Below, piece by piece: positions 34,101 to 43,206 of a stretch of DNA of 64,000 nucleotides. Position 1 is the first letter of the stretch. Every line of letters begins with the position of its first letter. This stretch comes from Euptelea pleiosperma. Lineage: Eukaryota; Streptophyta; Magnoliopsida; Ranunculales; Eupteleaceae. Under the pieces are notes generated by a model. The model ran no database searches. It was not told the DNA's origin and was given only the letters and a program-made list of their open reading frames with translations. The stretch covers positions 38,097,109-38,161,108 of the forward strand of contig CM068542.1 of the NCBI GenBank assembly GCA_035048495.1, written 5' to 3'. The translations under genes were made by a program, and so were the position numbers.

Positions 34101-36860
34101 CATATGAAAGAGTTCCTAGAGAGTTAATTTGGTGGGCATTGACAACATTAAAGATACGTATGAGGGGGTAGTAACTAGAATGATAACAATTGGTGGTGAG
34201 ACATGTGAGTGTCTAATCATAATGGGTTTACACCAAGGATCAGTCCTAAGTCCGTATCTTTTTGCTCTAATTCCCATAGTAAATTTTACTTGCAAACGAC
34301 ATAGTACTAGTTGACGAGACTAGAGAGAAGGTAAATGGAAAACTAGAACCTTGAAGGAATGTTTTGGAAACCAAGGGTACTAAAATAAGTCGAACCAAGA
34401 CAAAATATATGGAATGAAATTTTAATAGGGACACATAAAGATGTTCCACCAAATAAAATTGATAACTAGGAGATACCCAATGTGACCAATTTCACTACGT
34501 CAGTTCTATTATCATAAGGACGGAAAGATTGAGGAAGACGTTGTATATAGAATTAGAGCTAGGTTGCTAAAGTGAAGTTGTGCTTCCGAGGTGCTTTGTG
34601 ATCGATGATTACCAATCAAGCTAAAAGAAAATTTTTATAAGACGATAATAAAACCGGCGATGCTTTATGGAGCAAGATGTTGGGCAATCAAAAAATATGT
34701 TCAAAAAACAAGCGTAGCCGAGATAAGGATGTTGAGATGGATGTGTGAAAACTAGAAAGACTATGAAAGACGAATTACAAATGAAAGCGCCTGTGAAATA
34801 TAGTAGTCCGAGTTAGTGAAAAAATAATACATTCATGAAATATAGTACAAACAAATACCATTGATAACACCAGTGAGGAGAAATGTGCAAGTCCTAAGGT
34901 TTAAAAGGGCTAGGGGAAGGCCAAAACACACATAGATTGAGGTTTTGATGGAAGATTTAAGAAACTTACCTTGACGGAAGAAATGACTTTAGATAGAATT
35001 GAATGGAAGAACAAAATTCGTGTAGCCGACCCGTACCATTGGGATAATAGTTGGGATGATGATGAATAAATATAAAGCACACATGGTAGAGCACATGTTA
35101 AAGTAATTGTCAATTCAATTTGACTTATGCAGACCAAGTGTTAGGCAAGGTGTCCTAAGAGTCTAACTTGGGGAACCATGCAACCAAGGAGTTCAGATTC
35201 CCAAGGGATAGAGTCCACATAACACCTATGTTATTCATACTGAATAACACTGACAAAGGAAATGAAGAACAAACAAGCTTCCTGAGAATACATCTATTAA
35301 AGAATTCTTTGATTGATGTTATGTTTTAGCTGAATAAAAAAAGTTGAACATGGCATTAGCAACAATAAACAAGTACTCAATCTTCAAAGGTGTCCATGGT
35401 CCATATATAAACTCGATGCATCTTGGCGTACAAAGCTCAAATTTAAGTATAACCAACTTAGATTTATTTATATCTCCCAGTTTAAAAAAGAAAACTAATG
35501 AGCTATTCAATGCATAATAGAAACAACAGAACGTACTTTATATACTCATTCAGATAATATGGAATCGAAAACTTCAAACTGGCAATTCAAGTGTGGGACT
35601 TTGGCTTGAGATGCAATTTGAACGACTGGAAAATCCCTACCATGGCAGCCCTCCTTCAAAGATTGGATGACGTCGTGGTAGATAGCTCCAAGGAGGACAT
35701 TATTTGGTGGTTTGGGAGACTTGACAGTTGTTTCACAGTGCATTCATTTTACGGGTTATTGGATAGGCTCTGGGAGAACATCGCCTGCATTAGCTAATAT
35801 TTCGTGGAGAAGTTCATTTCCACCAGCCAAGATTTAGTGGCTCAAGGTTCCATCCAAGGTGGCATTTTTTGTGTGGTGTGCTTGGAAAAGATTCTCCCAG
35901 TAGAGAATCTCATAAAAAGGAACAGAGTGATGGCGAATTATTGTGTTATATGCAAGGAAGTAGGAGAATCCGTTAATCATCTTTTGTTGCACTGCCGAGT
36001 AGCCTGGGAGGTTCGGAGCCTTTGCTTTGCTTCCTTTAGATTGTTGGGTACTCTCAAAATCTGTTCTTGAGACTATTGGTAGCTGGTCGTACCTCTGCTT
36101 TCCTCCTTGTGGGCGGAGACTCTGGTGCCTTCTTCCCTTTGCAGTTTGGTGGGGTCCATGGAAGGAACAGATAAGTAGGACCTTCGAGGGCAAGGAAGCG
36201 TCTACCTTCGATAATATTTTATCTATTAAGTCACTTATCTTTTTTTGGTCTAAAATGTATGAAGAATGTAAAGGGTTGGCCTTGAGGACTTGGTCTTTAG
36301 ATGGGAGTCTATTATGGATAAGGGGTACTAAAGGCTTTTTGGCTTTCGTTTTCTTAGGAGGTTCTCTCGAACTCCATTTCTTCTTTTCCTTGTATTCCCT
36401 TTTTCTTCCTTAATACTATTTAACCTTATAAAAAAGTGTGGGTATATCATCAGCATCAATTTTTCACTTTACTAGGAAACGATCCAACTTATCTGGCATT
36501 GCGCCTCGGTTGATTCTGCCATCTGGGTTCTGTTGTTTTGGGTGAATTTGTGATTCTGACTTCTGTTTCGTTGGGTTTTGTTGTTTTGGTCGATTTGCTA
36601 TTCTGCCATCTGGGTTTTATTATTTAGATTGAATTTCGGATTTTTTTGCACCGGTTCTTCTGTGAACCGATACAGATATCAATAATTGGGGAAATGAGGC
36701 AAAGCAACATATTAACGAAGTACGAATTACATTGAAAGGTCTCAAAGAAAACACCAGAATATTATCAACGGCCCACGCTATTGATTTTCCACAAATCTAT
36801 GGTCTAATAAAGATTTTCTACAGACACACGAGAGAGAAAGAGAGATGATACCTCAGTCAT
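24075..36860 (-). CDS. ZOP1: ZOP1-like zinc-finger and OCRE-domain splicing factor
   Basis: Five exons can be assembled with GT-AG borders and continuous phase: 36852-36860, 32833-33033, 26061-26187, 24564-24659 and 24075-24439 (798 nt, 265 residues). Exon 1 is only MTE. A U1/matrin-type finger follows (C13, C16, H30, H36; start YWVSQGNKWCDFCKIYI), then a charged coiled stretch, an OCRE domain (about 114-152, WEYDSASGYYYN...YYDSNSGLYYSD) and a basic tail with KKRKR at 221-225. Arabidopsis ZOP1 has this order and a similar size (about 230), binds nucleic acid, and is needed for pre-mRNA splicing and RNA-directed DNA methylation; nuclear action is expected. The identity rests on domain order and the exact MTE-YWVSQGNKWC join. 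A small exon in the long introns could have been missed. Introns 1 (3.8 kb) and 2 (6.6 kb) are swollen by transposons; all exons read open. Confidence 0.85.
24660..26060 (-). other. intron 3 of the ZOP1-like gene
   Basis: About 1.4 kb between the exon carrying residues 71-113 and the OCRE exon. It contains a GA microsatellite (25133-25171) and AT-rich DNA without transposon termini that I could set. Confidence 0.6.
25133..25171. repeat. (GA)n microsatellite
   Basis: About 19 uninterrupted GA units inside intron 3 of the ZOP1-like gene. Confidence 0.9.
26415..26722. repeat. two-copy tandem duplication in intron 2
   Basis: Units 26415-26568 and 26569-26722 share TCATTATATAAGATATGG, ACCAAGTGAGGGGATA and CAATGTGACATGGACC in the same order and spacing, with scattered substitutions. 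The divergence suggests an old duplication. Confidence 0.6.
26907..27247. mobile_element. hAT MITE with CAnGGTTTAAAA ends and 8-bp target duplication
   Basis: The ends are CATGGTTTAAAAAAC and (inverse) CAAGGTTTAAAAGGGGC; inner arms share CCGTTATAACG. ATTCTCAG occurs immediately outside both ends (26899-26906, 27248-27255), a perfect 8-bp duplication diagnostic of hAT insertion. This is the best-preserved member of a family with fragments at 9880, 19720, 38380, 42835, 43812 and 57547, and inside the Helitron arrays. Confidence 0.75.
27895..28905. mobile_element. GC-rich terminal-inverted-repeat element (GGCGCAAGGCGC ends)
   Basis: The left arm (27898-27985, TAAGGGCGCAAGGCGCACTT and AGGTGCAAGGCG) is inverted at the right (28785-28900, CCTTGCGCC, CTTAGGTGCGCCTTGCGCC). 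The AT-rich interior includes a nested 'ccacgtggctcacac' MITE core (28340-28600). It lies in intron 2 of the ZOP1-like gene. The superfamily is not settled because no clear target duplication was found. Confidence 0.55.
29093..30639 (-). mobile_element. L1-type LINE a, 3' part (pseudogene)
   Basis: Read on the minus strand, this ends in a short A tract at 29093-29101. It carries the post-RT region (KVGKLPTSYLGLLLGA around 30500, then GRKITFIKSTLSSLLIYFMSLL around 30430) and the zf-RVT C-terminus (PTKVAFFLWMA...HLLLQCHFLCEVW, 29460-29670). Stops and frameshifts are frequent. It is continuous in logic with 31645-32150, from which it was split by LINE b. It has the same sense as the host ZOP1-like gene. 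Confidence 0.75.
30640..31644 (-). mobile_element. L1-type LINE b, 5'-truncated copy inserted into LINE a
   Basis: A 14-base A tail (T on plus, 30640-30653) follows an AACCCACCGATC 3' end. The 5' end at about 31644 starts in the middle of the 'FKVGNG' region upstream of zf-RVT, so this is a 5'-truncated retrocopy. The zf-RVT domain reads VPSKVLFFCWCAMLDKILSV...HMLVHCRVSKEIW (31000-31300). Removing it restores the reading frame of LINE a exactly at the junction. The LINE at 62755 has the same 3' end (GGGCC.TC.CAGCC...CGATCAAA) and closely similar zf-RVT. Confidence 0.8.
31645..32150 (-). mobile_element. L1-type LINE a, 5' part (pseudogene)
   Basis: On the minus strand this carries KIRDAIVNFYRKLYTKPCG (upstream of RT), then a GPHGFSLAF motif (usually GPDGF), then directly SIRQGDPLSPYLLI, so the central palm of the reverse transcriptase has been deleted. 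It continues to a decayed FAD-type motif (QFADSTIYF) and stops at LINE b. It is clearly non-functional. Confidence 0.7.
32143..32780. repeat. diverged direct duplication flanking a short spacer
   Basis: Segments 32143-32290 and 32592-32780 share GTAATAT..GTTGTGAA, GTCAACTAGATAT and the run from 'gatttgtaactcA' to 'cccattgtt' in order. The second lies 50 bp from exon 2 of the ZOP1-like gene, so the duplication may have copied intron sequence close to the donor site. Confidence 0.5.
33527..33820. repeat. 141-bp tandem duplication with CA tracts
   Basis: Two units (33527-33667, 33668-about 33805) share ATAACTGAAATGTG, CACCAGTGAAACATGAACTT and GTCAGACTAGTCGAGCCA, and each ends in (CA)n. A second small direct repeat of 'ccaattatttgtc.gcaatttgtaacaaa' lies at 33825-33917. 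All are in intron 1 of the ZOP1-like gene. Confidence 0.75.
33955..35060 (+). mobile_element. RTE-type LINE pseudogene
   Basis: The plus strand keeps a string of RTE-clade reverse-transcriptase motifs in order: QFGFIPGRLTIEAIFLLQQM (about 33985), VVVIDLEK (34080), TYEGVV...GLHQGSVLSPYLFALI (34150-34270), a decayed YADD (LANDI, about 34295), and the C-terminal RGRPK...EVLMEDLRN...ADPYHWD (34905-35045). Deletions and stops break it throughout. It lies antisense in intron 1 of the ZOP1-like gene. RTE elements are a separate lineage from the L1-type copies elsewhere in the window. Confidence 0.75.
35560..36425 (+). mobile_element. L1-type LINE 3' fragment with zf-RVT
   Basis: It starts in the region before the zinc-binding domain (WDFGLRCNLNDWKIPTMAALL, with WWFGRLDSCFTVHSFY), followed by zf-RVT (CLEKILPVENLIKRN...CVICKEVGESVNHLLLHC) and the short C-terminal tail (FEGKEASTFDNILSIKSLIF). 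It is antisense to the ZOP1-like gene and 430 bp from its first exon. Frameshifts are present near 35800 and 36060. Confidence 0.75.
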
Positions 36861-36896
36861 GGCTACAAATAGAAGTTTCTGCAGTGGTGAAGTCGT

Positions 36897-36905
36897 AAAC
36901 CCTAA
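36897..36905 (+). promoter_or_regulatory. telo-box in the ZOP1-like leader or promoter
   Basis: AAACCCTAA lies about 40 bp upstream of the ZOP1-like start codon. Telo-boxes are common near transcription starts of plant genes for translation and RNA processing and also recruit silencing factors. This is a nine-base match only. Confidence 0.35.
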
Positions 36906-37093
36906 GACGATTGAGGGCAGGAGGAGAAATTGCTAAGATTCAAACTTGAGCAGATCTCGAGCTCTAAATCCCAATAGTTAGGGCAGAAAAAAAGAACTTC
37001 TTGTAATTTCACCTCCTCTGATCCAACTCCGTTTGCCGGGTGTAGCAAATCTCATAAATAATAATCGTAACGGTGGTTCCGTTCCTTCCTATG

Positions 37094-37454
37094 AGTAGAG
37101 CTTTGCTGACCGGTACCGTTCGGCAAAGTTGCTTACCCGCCACAATATAGACCACGTGGCAAACTCTTAGAGGAGGCTGATCGTATGGATGTTCCACCAA
37201 TACCTAGGTGGACCTCCAAAAATATCAACCTGATTAGTGAATTTCAAACCTTTGGATCTTTGTACCCCAAATAATGGTCAAATTCGACGGTGAAAAATCA
37301 ACCCATGAAAACGACTCCAATCCAACGCTTAGAAATCACTAATCAGGCTAATTTTTGGTCTGTATGTCCATCTAGGGTTGGGCCAAGCATCCATACGAAC
37401 ATTGTCATCTACGAGTGCGGCTCATACTGTGGCCGGTCAGCAAAGTTCTACTCT
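37094..37454. mobile_element. inverted-repeat MITE upstream of the ZOP1-like gene
   Basis: The left end AGTAGAGCTTTGCTGACCGG is inverted at the right (CCGGTCAGCAAAGTTCTACT). The core holds 'aatcaacctgattagtg' and 'cactaatcaggctaa' arms. CACGTG is present at 37153-37158, about 295 bp from the start codon. Confidence 0.6.
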
Positions 37455-37499
37455 GGTTCTCACTTCTCACTGCTTGGTGGTCCCAGAAGGCTCTTTTAC

Positions 37500-37663
37500 G
37501 AGTAAAACTTCTATCACAAGAATTGTAAATCACACAATCACAAGCCAATGAGTTCCCGGCACGTACACAACTGCTTAATCGCTTTTACTTTAGGTGTACG
37601 TGCCGAGAACTCATTGGCTGTGATTGTGTGATTTGCAATCCGATTGTGACAGAAGTTTTGCTC
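37500..37663. mobile_element. GAGTAAAACTT palindromic MITE with 9-bp target duplication
   Basis: A 164-bp near-perfect palindrome: arms run from GAGTAAAACTTCTATCACAA through AATGAGTTCCCGGCACGTACAC, with a short CTGCTTAATCGCTTTTACTT loop. The perfect 9-bp repeat CTCTTTTAC flanks it (37491-37499, 37664-37672), as expected for Mutator-like insertion. Confidence 0.75.
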
Positions 37664-37737
37664 CTCTTTTACCGTACTAACGCAATGTGAGAAACGGCGT
37701 AAATCTTTTATGACGGCGTGGCACAATCTTAAGAGAC

Positions 37738-38143
37738 GAGTAAAACTTGTGGCACAAGATGTTGGGACGGAAGCCGGTCACAGCTCTCAATACGAGCCAC
37801 GTGGCATACTATTAGAGGATTATGACCGTATGGATGTTTGGCCAGTCACTCGGTAGACCGGTACACAAAAATTCAGCCTGATTCGTGATTTCTAATCAAT
37901 TCAATTGAAGTTATTTTAATGGGTTGATTTTAACGGTAAGAATTTGAGCAATATTGATCGTTATTTGGGTGCAAAACTACAAAGGCTGTATATCACTAAT
38001 CAGGCTGTTTTTTGGTTTGTAAGTCCACTGAGGGATTGGCCAAACATCCATACGGTCAGCGCCCTCTGATCGTATGCCACGTGGCTCGTATTAAGTGCTG
38101 TGACCGGCTTCCATCACAACATCTTGTGACGCAAGTTTTACTC
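37738..38143. mobile_element. longer GAGTAAAACTT-family Mutator-like MITE
   Basis: The arms GAGTAAAACTTGTGGCACAA...GACGGAAGCCGGTCACAG...ATACGAGCCACGTGGCATAC pair with the inverse at the right. The interior has the 'cagcctgattcgtgatttctaa' core. Flanks TTAAGAGAC and CTTAGAGAC resemble a 9-bp duplication with a change. CACGTG occurs in both arms. Confidence 0.65.
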
Positions 38144-38866
38144 CTTAGAGACAACTGAACCGAATGGATGTTTGGCCCATCCCTAAATGGACCACATGCA
38201 AAAAAAAATCAACCTGATTAGTGATTCTAGCCGTTGGATCGGAGTATCCCAAAAAATGCTTGAATCACGTTTAAAAACAAACCCATGAAAAATACTACAC
38301 CAACTGTTAGAATCAGTAAGCAGGCTGATTTTTTTGTATGTAGGTCCACCTAGGGTAGGAATGGCAAAACCATGGTTTAAAAAATGACCCTTATAACCAA
38401 AATAACGCTTGTTATAACAGATTCGGACCTACTCAATTACGTTATGAACCGTTTTAATGCTCAGAAAACAATTTGGACAAGATACAATCTCATTTTTTTG
38501 TTAGGATGGTTTAGCACCTATCCCCATAAAAATTGGTTAAATAAGTAAGAGGCCCCTCCCCTTCCCTGCACTTTAAATAATGGCACCCCAATAAAAAATG
38601 GCCGCGTAAAAATGAAATTTATTAGCCAGCAATGTTGACGACATTGATAAGCTCATCTTACTGATACATGACTTTCTGAGTGCTAAAGTGCCATTTTTAT
38701 TAAAAAGTAAGCCTAAGTCCAAGCCCAAGCCCAAGCCCAAGCCCAAGTCATTAACACGACAACTTGTGCCCTAATATTTATAGCGGTAGGATGGATAATG
38801 GATGTTCCAATCATTTTGTCTCGAAGATAAAGGTTTCAATTACTATGTACAGACATTAAGAGAACC
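38144..38866. other. unassigned with MITE and hAT fragments
   Basis: Bases 38150-38365 are one more MITE core; 38371-38470 is a truncated 'TGGTTTAAAAAA...CGTTATGAACCGTTTTAA' hAT fragment; 38708-38747 is a short AAGCCC tandem run. No gene is seen. Confidence 0.45.
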
Positions 38867-39045
38867 GAGTAAAACTTCCATCACAAGAAATTGTAAATCA
38901 CACAAAACACAGCCAATGAGTTCTCGGCACGTACACAAGTGCTTTGCAACGCACCATGTGCTTTTGCTTTTTAGGTGTACGTGCCGAGAACTCATTGGCT
39001 GTGTCTTGTGTGATTTGCAATCCCATTGTGATGGAAGTTTTACTC
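38867..39045. mobile_element. GAGTAAAACTT palindromic MITE
   Basis: A 179-bp inverted repeat with about 80-bp arms (GAGTAAAACTTCCATCACAA, AGCCAATGAGTTCTCGGCAC) around a short loop containing GCAACGCACCATGTGC. It differs from its relatives at 37500 and 49730 by few substitutions. A clean 9-bp duplication is not seen here. Confidence 0.7.
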
Positions 39046-40359
39046 AACCGAGAGCGATGGCTAATCATCTCATTCTCTCTTTTCATCTTTCTTGTCGTTA
39101 TTGTCGATCACCACCACCATCACTGTCGCCGTCGCCCTCGCCATCGCGATCACCACCACCATGATGATCATTGAATTATATGCCACGCATGTGAAGTCAT
39201 TTAAGACTCCCATCCTTTCACCTCCAACCCAAACTCAGACCACATCACTCCAAATGGGAGGGCGGTAGGCCAGGTCATGCAAGTTGATAATAAACTCCAA
39301 ACCTCTGCCATCCTTTATCTATTATTCTCGCTCAGGGATGATTTTGTGACACCTCAGATTGTGACATTTTTAAAACAGAAAGATAAGTAGAACGGAAAAA
39401 AAAAATGTGGGATGCATTTTGCACTCCAATGCAAATACAATGAGCCTTGACAACTACTTGCAGGCCTCCAATCAATCACATGCAATCCCAACTTGTGCCA
39501 AATGAATGCATTTGCATCTCAATGCAGTGAACCAAGCAGGGTCACAAACTAATATGTCCAGATACAGATTGGTGCGAGAAACGGGCATACAGTTTTATTT
39601 TTTAAATCGTGACATGAATAATATATGGATATCCAATTCACATCCAATATGATCATATAATATTTTATTTTTTATTTTTCAAGTTAACTATTTTTACTTA
39701 ATATTTACATCCTGCCTCATTTAATAAAATTTCTTAAAGTAAAAAGTTCTTCCTATTTTATTAAATTAAATTAAATTAAATTATTTATATCATAGAATTA
39801 TCCTTGTAGCATTCGGTACCAATATCAATATCGATACAATACGATACAAGTACCACGGTTATTTTGAAGTATCTGGATATCATAGGTCACGAGAACTTCT
39901 AACGAAGACATCACAAAAAATCATTAATATTCTTCTTATGAGGAGTCGGCTGACATGAGCAGATTGTTTTTATATGAATTGGGTTGATCTATGTGAAATT
40001 TGACTTTGTAAGCTTGAACCCAAAATCATGGGCCTTATTTAACCCTTATCTTCTGTACAAATACATAAAGCCGAAGCTTTGTTTGACAAAATTTTCAAAG
40101 CAGCCCCTCTAGAATAGTCGTCTATTCTACTTACTAATGGACAAAGGACCTTCTTGCGTGCCTCAGACTAAACCCCAATATCTCACAAATACCTTTATTT
40201 TTTCTTCAATTTATTCACTGGGCAGGAGCTTTCAGTCTTTTTGGCATCAAAGGACATGTCACCCTGCAAGCACACATCACCTGACAGCTCATTCAATGTT
40301 AAAAAAAAAAAAAATTCTTATTCATTATATGACTCTCAAGTTTCTTCTATTAACAAAAA
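39046..40359. other. unassigned intergenic DNA
   Basis: It contains a CACCACCATC/CGCCATCGC microsatellite-like run (39105-39175), an AAATT run at 39755-39783, and AT-rich DNA. Open frames across the microsatellite encode His/Ser/Pro runs and are not genes. Confidence 0.4.
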
Positions 40360-41678
40360 CTAGTAATGAAAGCCCGTGCTAAAGCACGGGTGGAAATAGA
40401 AAATACAAACTAACAACAATTAATTTTTATATCTACATCTAATTGTAGTAGGAAATAATACAGAAAAATTGCTTAACTATTCCATTTCCCTTCATCCTCT
40501 TTAAACATGATAAGAAAATGAAAAAAATTGCTAACACCAAAAGAAAATAAAAAATAAGTTTTTATAATCTTTATTTTTACATTCAAGCATCGCACAACAA
40601 CACATCCACTATGTCCATAATAGTGACGACCCTTTCATCAGTTCTCCCCATCTTCATATTATTTTTATTCACAATTCTCTCTTCGCTATCTTCAACAACA
40701 TCTCCTTAGTCTGTAAAACATGATAATAAAATAAAAAAAAGGGCTAACAATGGAAGAAAATAAAAAAAAATTCATAATTTTCGTTTTTACCTCCAAAGAT
40801 TTATAAATCCTAAAAAATTGAAACTCTATAAATAAACGAACAATCATTCTAGAGTCTAAACATAAACATGAATGTAATAATTGAATAACAATTCTTTTAG
40901 AGGCCCAAATCAAGTATTCAGCAAAGACGACTCATTAAAGGAAAAAAAAAAGTTTTAGAAGAGATGGTAAAGATATCGAACTATATTGGCTTTTCTCCTG
41001 CTTTTGTGTCTTCATCGTTCGAAGAAGCTCAGTCGGTAAGAGGAAATGTGAGAACCCTGCCTAAACCATAATATTTATATATGATCGAATTAATGGTTAA
41101 TTAAATGGACATTTATTTATTAACGAAATATGGATAGACATTAGATGTCAATAATGAAAGTGATGTTAATGGAAAAAATATTTCAATTGAAACAAAAATA
41201 GAATGTCGTGAAAATTGAAAGAAGGAGATGGAAAGCCATTAGAAGGCCATAATGGAAGCGGTGGTAATGAGATAAACGTTTTGATTGAAACATAAATAGA
41301 AGGTTGTGAATGTTATATTTTGAAAAATAAAATGGTGTTAAGAGACGTTGAGAAAGACGAATTTAAGAATGAAAGAATAAATAATTTAAGAATGAAATAG
41401 AGAATTAATGAATAAATAATTGAGATTTTAAAGAAAAATAAATTGAGTTGGTTAGAAAGTCTAAAAAATCTTTAATGTTTTGAGGTGCATTACTTAAAGT
41501 GTCAATGGGTGTTTTTGAAAAAGACAAAAAAGATAGGGTAGAGTCAAGTGGATGAGAGAGGAAAGATAATTTTAGGTTTCTAACATGTCACTCTGCATGA
41601 AGAGAGTGCCACGTCAACTTGATGTGGAGGAGAGAGAACGACGCTGCTCGCTTCTCTGCTATAGTATAGATATATAGA
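40360..41678 (-). mobile_element. non-autonomous Helitron (copy B)
   Basis: On the minus strand it begins TCTATATATCTATACTATAG (from 41678) and ends CCCGTGCTTTAGCACGGGC-TTTCATTA-CTAG (40363-40360), a textbook 9-bp-stem terminal hairpin eight bases before CTAG. The flanks are A at 40359 and T at 41679. The 5' region shares CCACGTCAACTTGATGTGG and GGAGGAGAGAG with copies A and C. The interior is AT-rich without coding potential. Confidence 0.8.
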
Positions 41679-42455
41679 TTGTTTAATTTATAGGGTGCTT
41701 TCTTCATTCAATACTTTACATTTCAACTCAAGTTTGCAAACAATTATTGCATCGTGATACTTAAACTCTATCCCTAGAATAATTTAGATGATGAAGTCCA
41801 TCATTAAAGTTGATGATGGACCCACAATGTAAGCCACATGGTACATTATTATAAGATACTGACCGTATGAATATTTGGTCAATCCCTATATGGACTGACG
41901 TAACAAAAATAAGACTCGTTAGCAATTTCTTTGGATCATAATGATCGAAATACACAATTAAAAATAAACCAAGAAAAAGACTCTAATCCAACGGATATAA
42001 ATTACTGATCAAGATAAAGTTGATATGTAAGTAACTAGGGATGGACAAAACATCCATACACAGTGGTCTCTAAGAGTCTGCCCTGTGGCTCATAATATGG
42101 CCCATCATCAATAGTGTCAAAATTCATTGTTGGCAGAAAAAGAAAGTTAATTAGAAGTACCTTACATACTCACTATTAAAAGAGTAATGGTCACATGGTC
42201 TACGGTCTATGGATGTGCATGGTGGTGTGTCTTGTCATTGCCAAAAATGCACCTCAAGCTGCGTGCTAAATAATAATGCTAATAACGTCATCATCCACGT
42301 AGTCTATTGAATAAGAACGTCATACGCTATAGGGTCTATATACAGCTAGCCCCTTAAATTATAAGCTGAATCCAAACAAACTTTAGGCCACATCTTGGAT
42401 GAGTTATTGGTGCGCCTCATATTGCACTAACTGTATGTTCACTAATTTTTTTTGC
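41679..42455. repeat. inverted-repeat MITE and unassigned flank
   Basis: Bases 41807-42110 form a MITE (gttgatgatggacccac... inverse gggcccatcatcaa-type arms, core 'tctaatccaacgg'). The remainder to 42455 has no recognised feature. Confidence 0.45.
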
Positions 42456-42800
42456 ATACCCTTAAGAAATTGGGTGTTTTAGTAACACCCCCTGAAATTT
42501 GAATGTAGTTAATTAGTAACACCCCCTTATATTTTCAAACTTTAGGATTATCCTCCTTGACCTAGTTTAACCATCATTTGACTAACATTTTAACATGACA
42601 TGCATTATGTGCCTGTTAATGCACCTATGAAAGGACCAAAATATGTTAAGTACAATGCTAACGACACCCCTTTTAACTTAAGCCAACCTCTGTTAAACTG
42701 TTAACTAGGTAAGGGGTTATCCTAGAGTTTGAAGTATAAGGGGTATTACAAATTACTTTCAAATTTCAGGGGATGTTACTAAAATACCCTAAGAAATGTA
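42456..42800. mobile_element. inverted-repeat element with CCCTTAAGAAAT and GTAACACCCC arms
   Basis: The left arm (TTTTAGTAACACCCCCTGAA, then GTAACACCCCC) is inverted at the right (TTCAGGGGATGTTACTAAAA). The middle has 'ttaaccatcatttgactaacattttaac'. The design resembles the 'gacatacccccc' element at 59187. Confidence 0.55.
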
Positions 42801-42834
42801 GCATGTGAGCATTTTTTCTTTGTAGATCGGTGAG

Positions 42835-43206
42835 CATGATTTAAAAAACGGCCGTTATAACGGATTCGGACCTCCCCCATTATGTTATCTACTGTTAAAA
42901 CGCTTCGGACCTCCCCTGTTATGTTATGTACTGTTAAAACACTTTGAAAACCGTTATTTTCATTACAACGGACGTTATTTTTCCGTTATAACGAAAGTAA
43001 CGACCGTTATTTTCAGGAAAATTTTGTGAAAAAAACAGCCTTTATTTCCGTTATTTTCCATTTTAATTTCAAATTACAAATTTTGAATTTCATAGCTATT
43101 TTTTTCATTTTTGCCAGAGTGGTACAATTCATTATAACAGCCATTATAACGGAAAAAACGATAACGCCCCAGTCCGTTATACCGTTATACCGACCCCTCT
43201 TGAAGG
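42835..43206. mobile_element. hAT MITE, same family as 26907-27247
   Basis: The left end CATGATTTAAAAAACGGCCG and right end CCGTTATACCGACCCCTCTT are diverged members of the family. GGTGAG lies at both sides as a partial target duplication. It contains an internal partial duplication (GGACCTCCCCnTTATGTTAT twice near 42870 and 42910). Confidence 0.6.

Noticed and set aside
39105..39175. His-rich metal-binding peptide
   Set aside because: Encoded only by a CACCAC microsatellite inside a frame that starts in a MITE.
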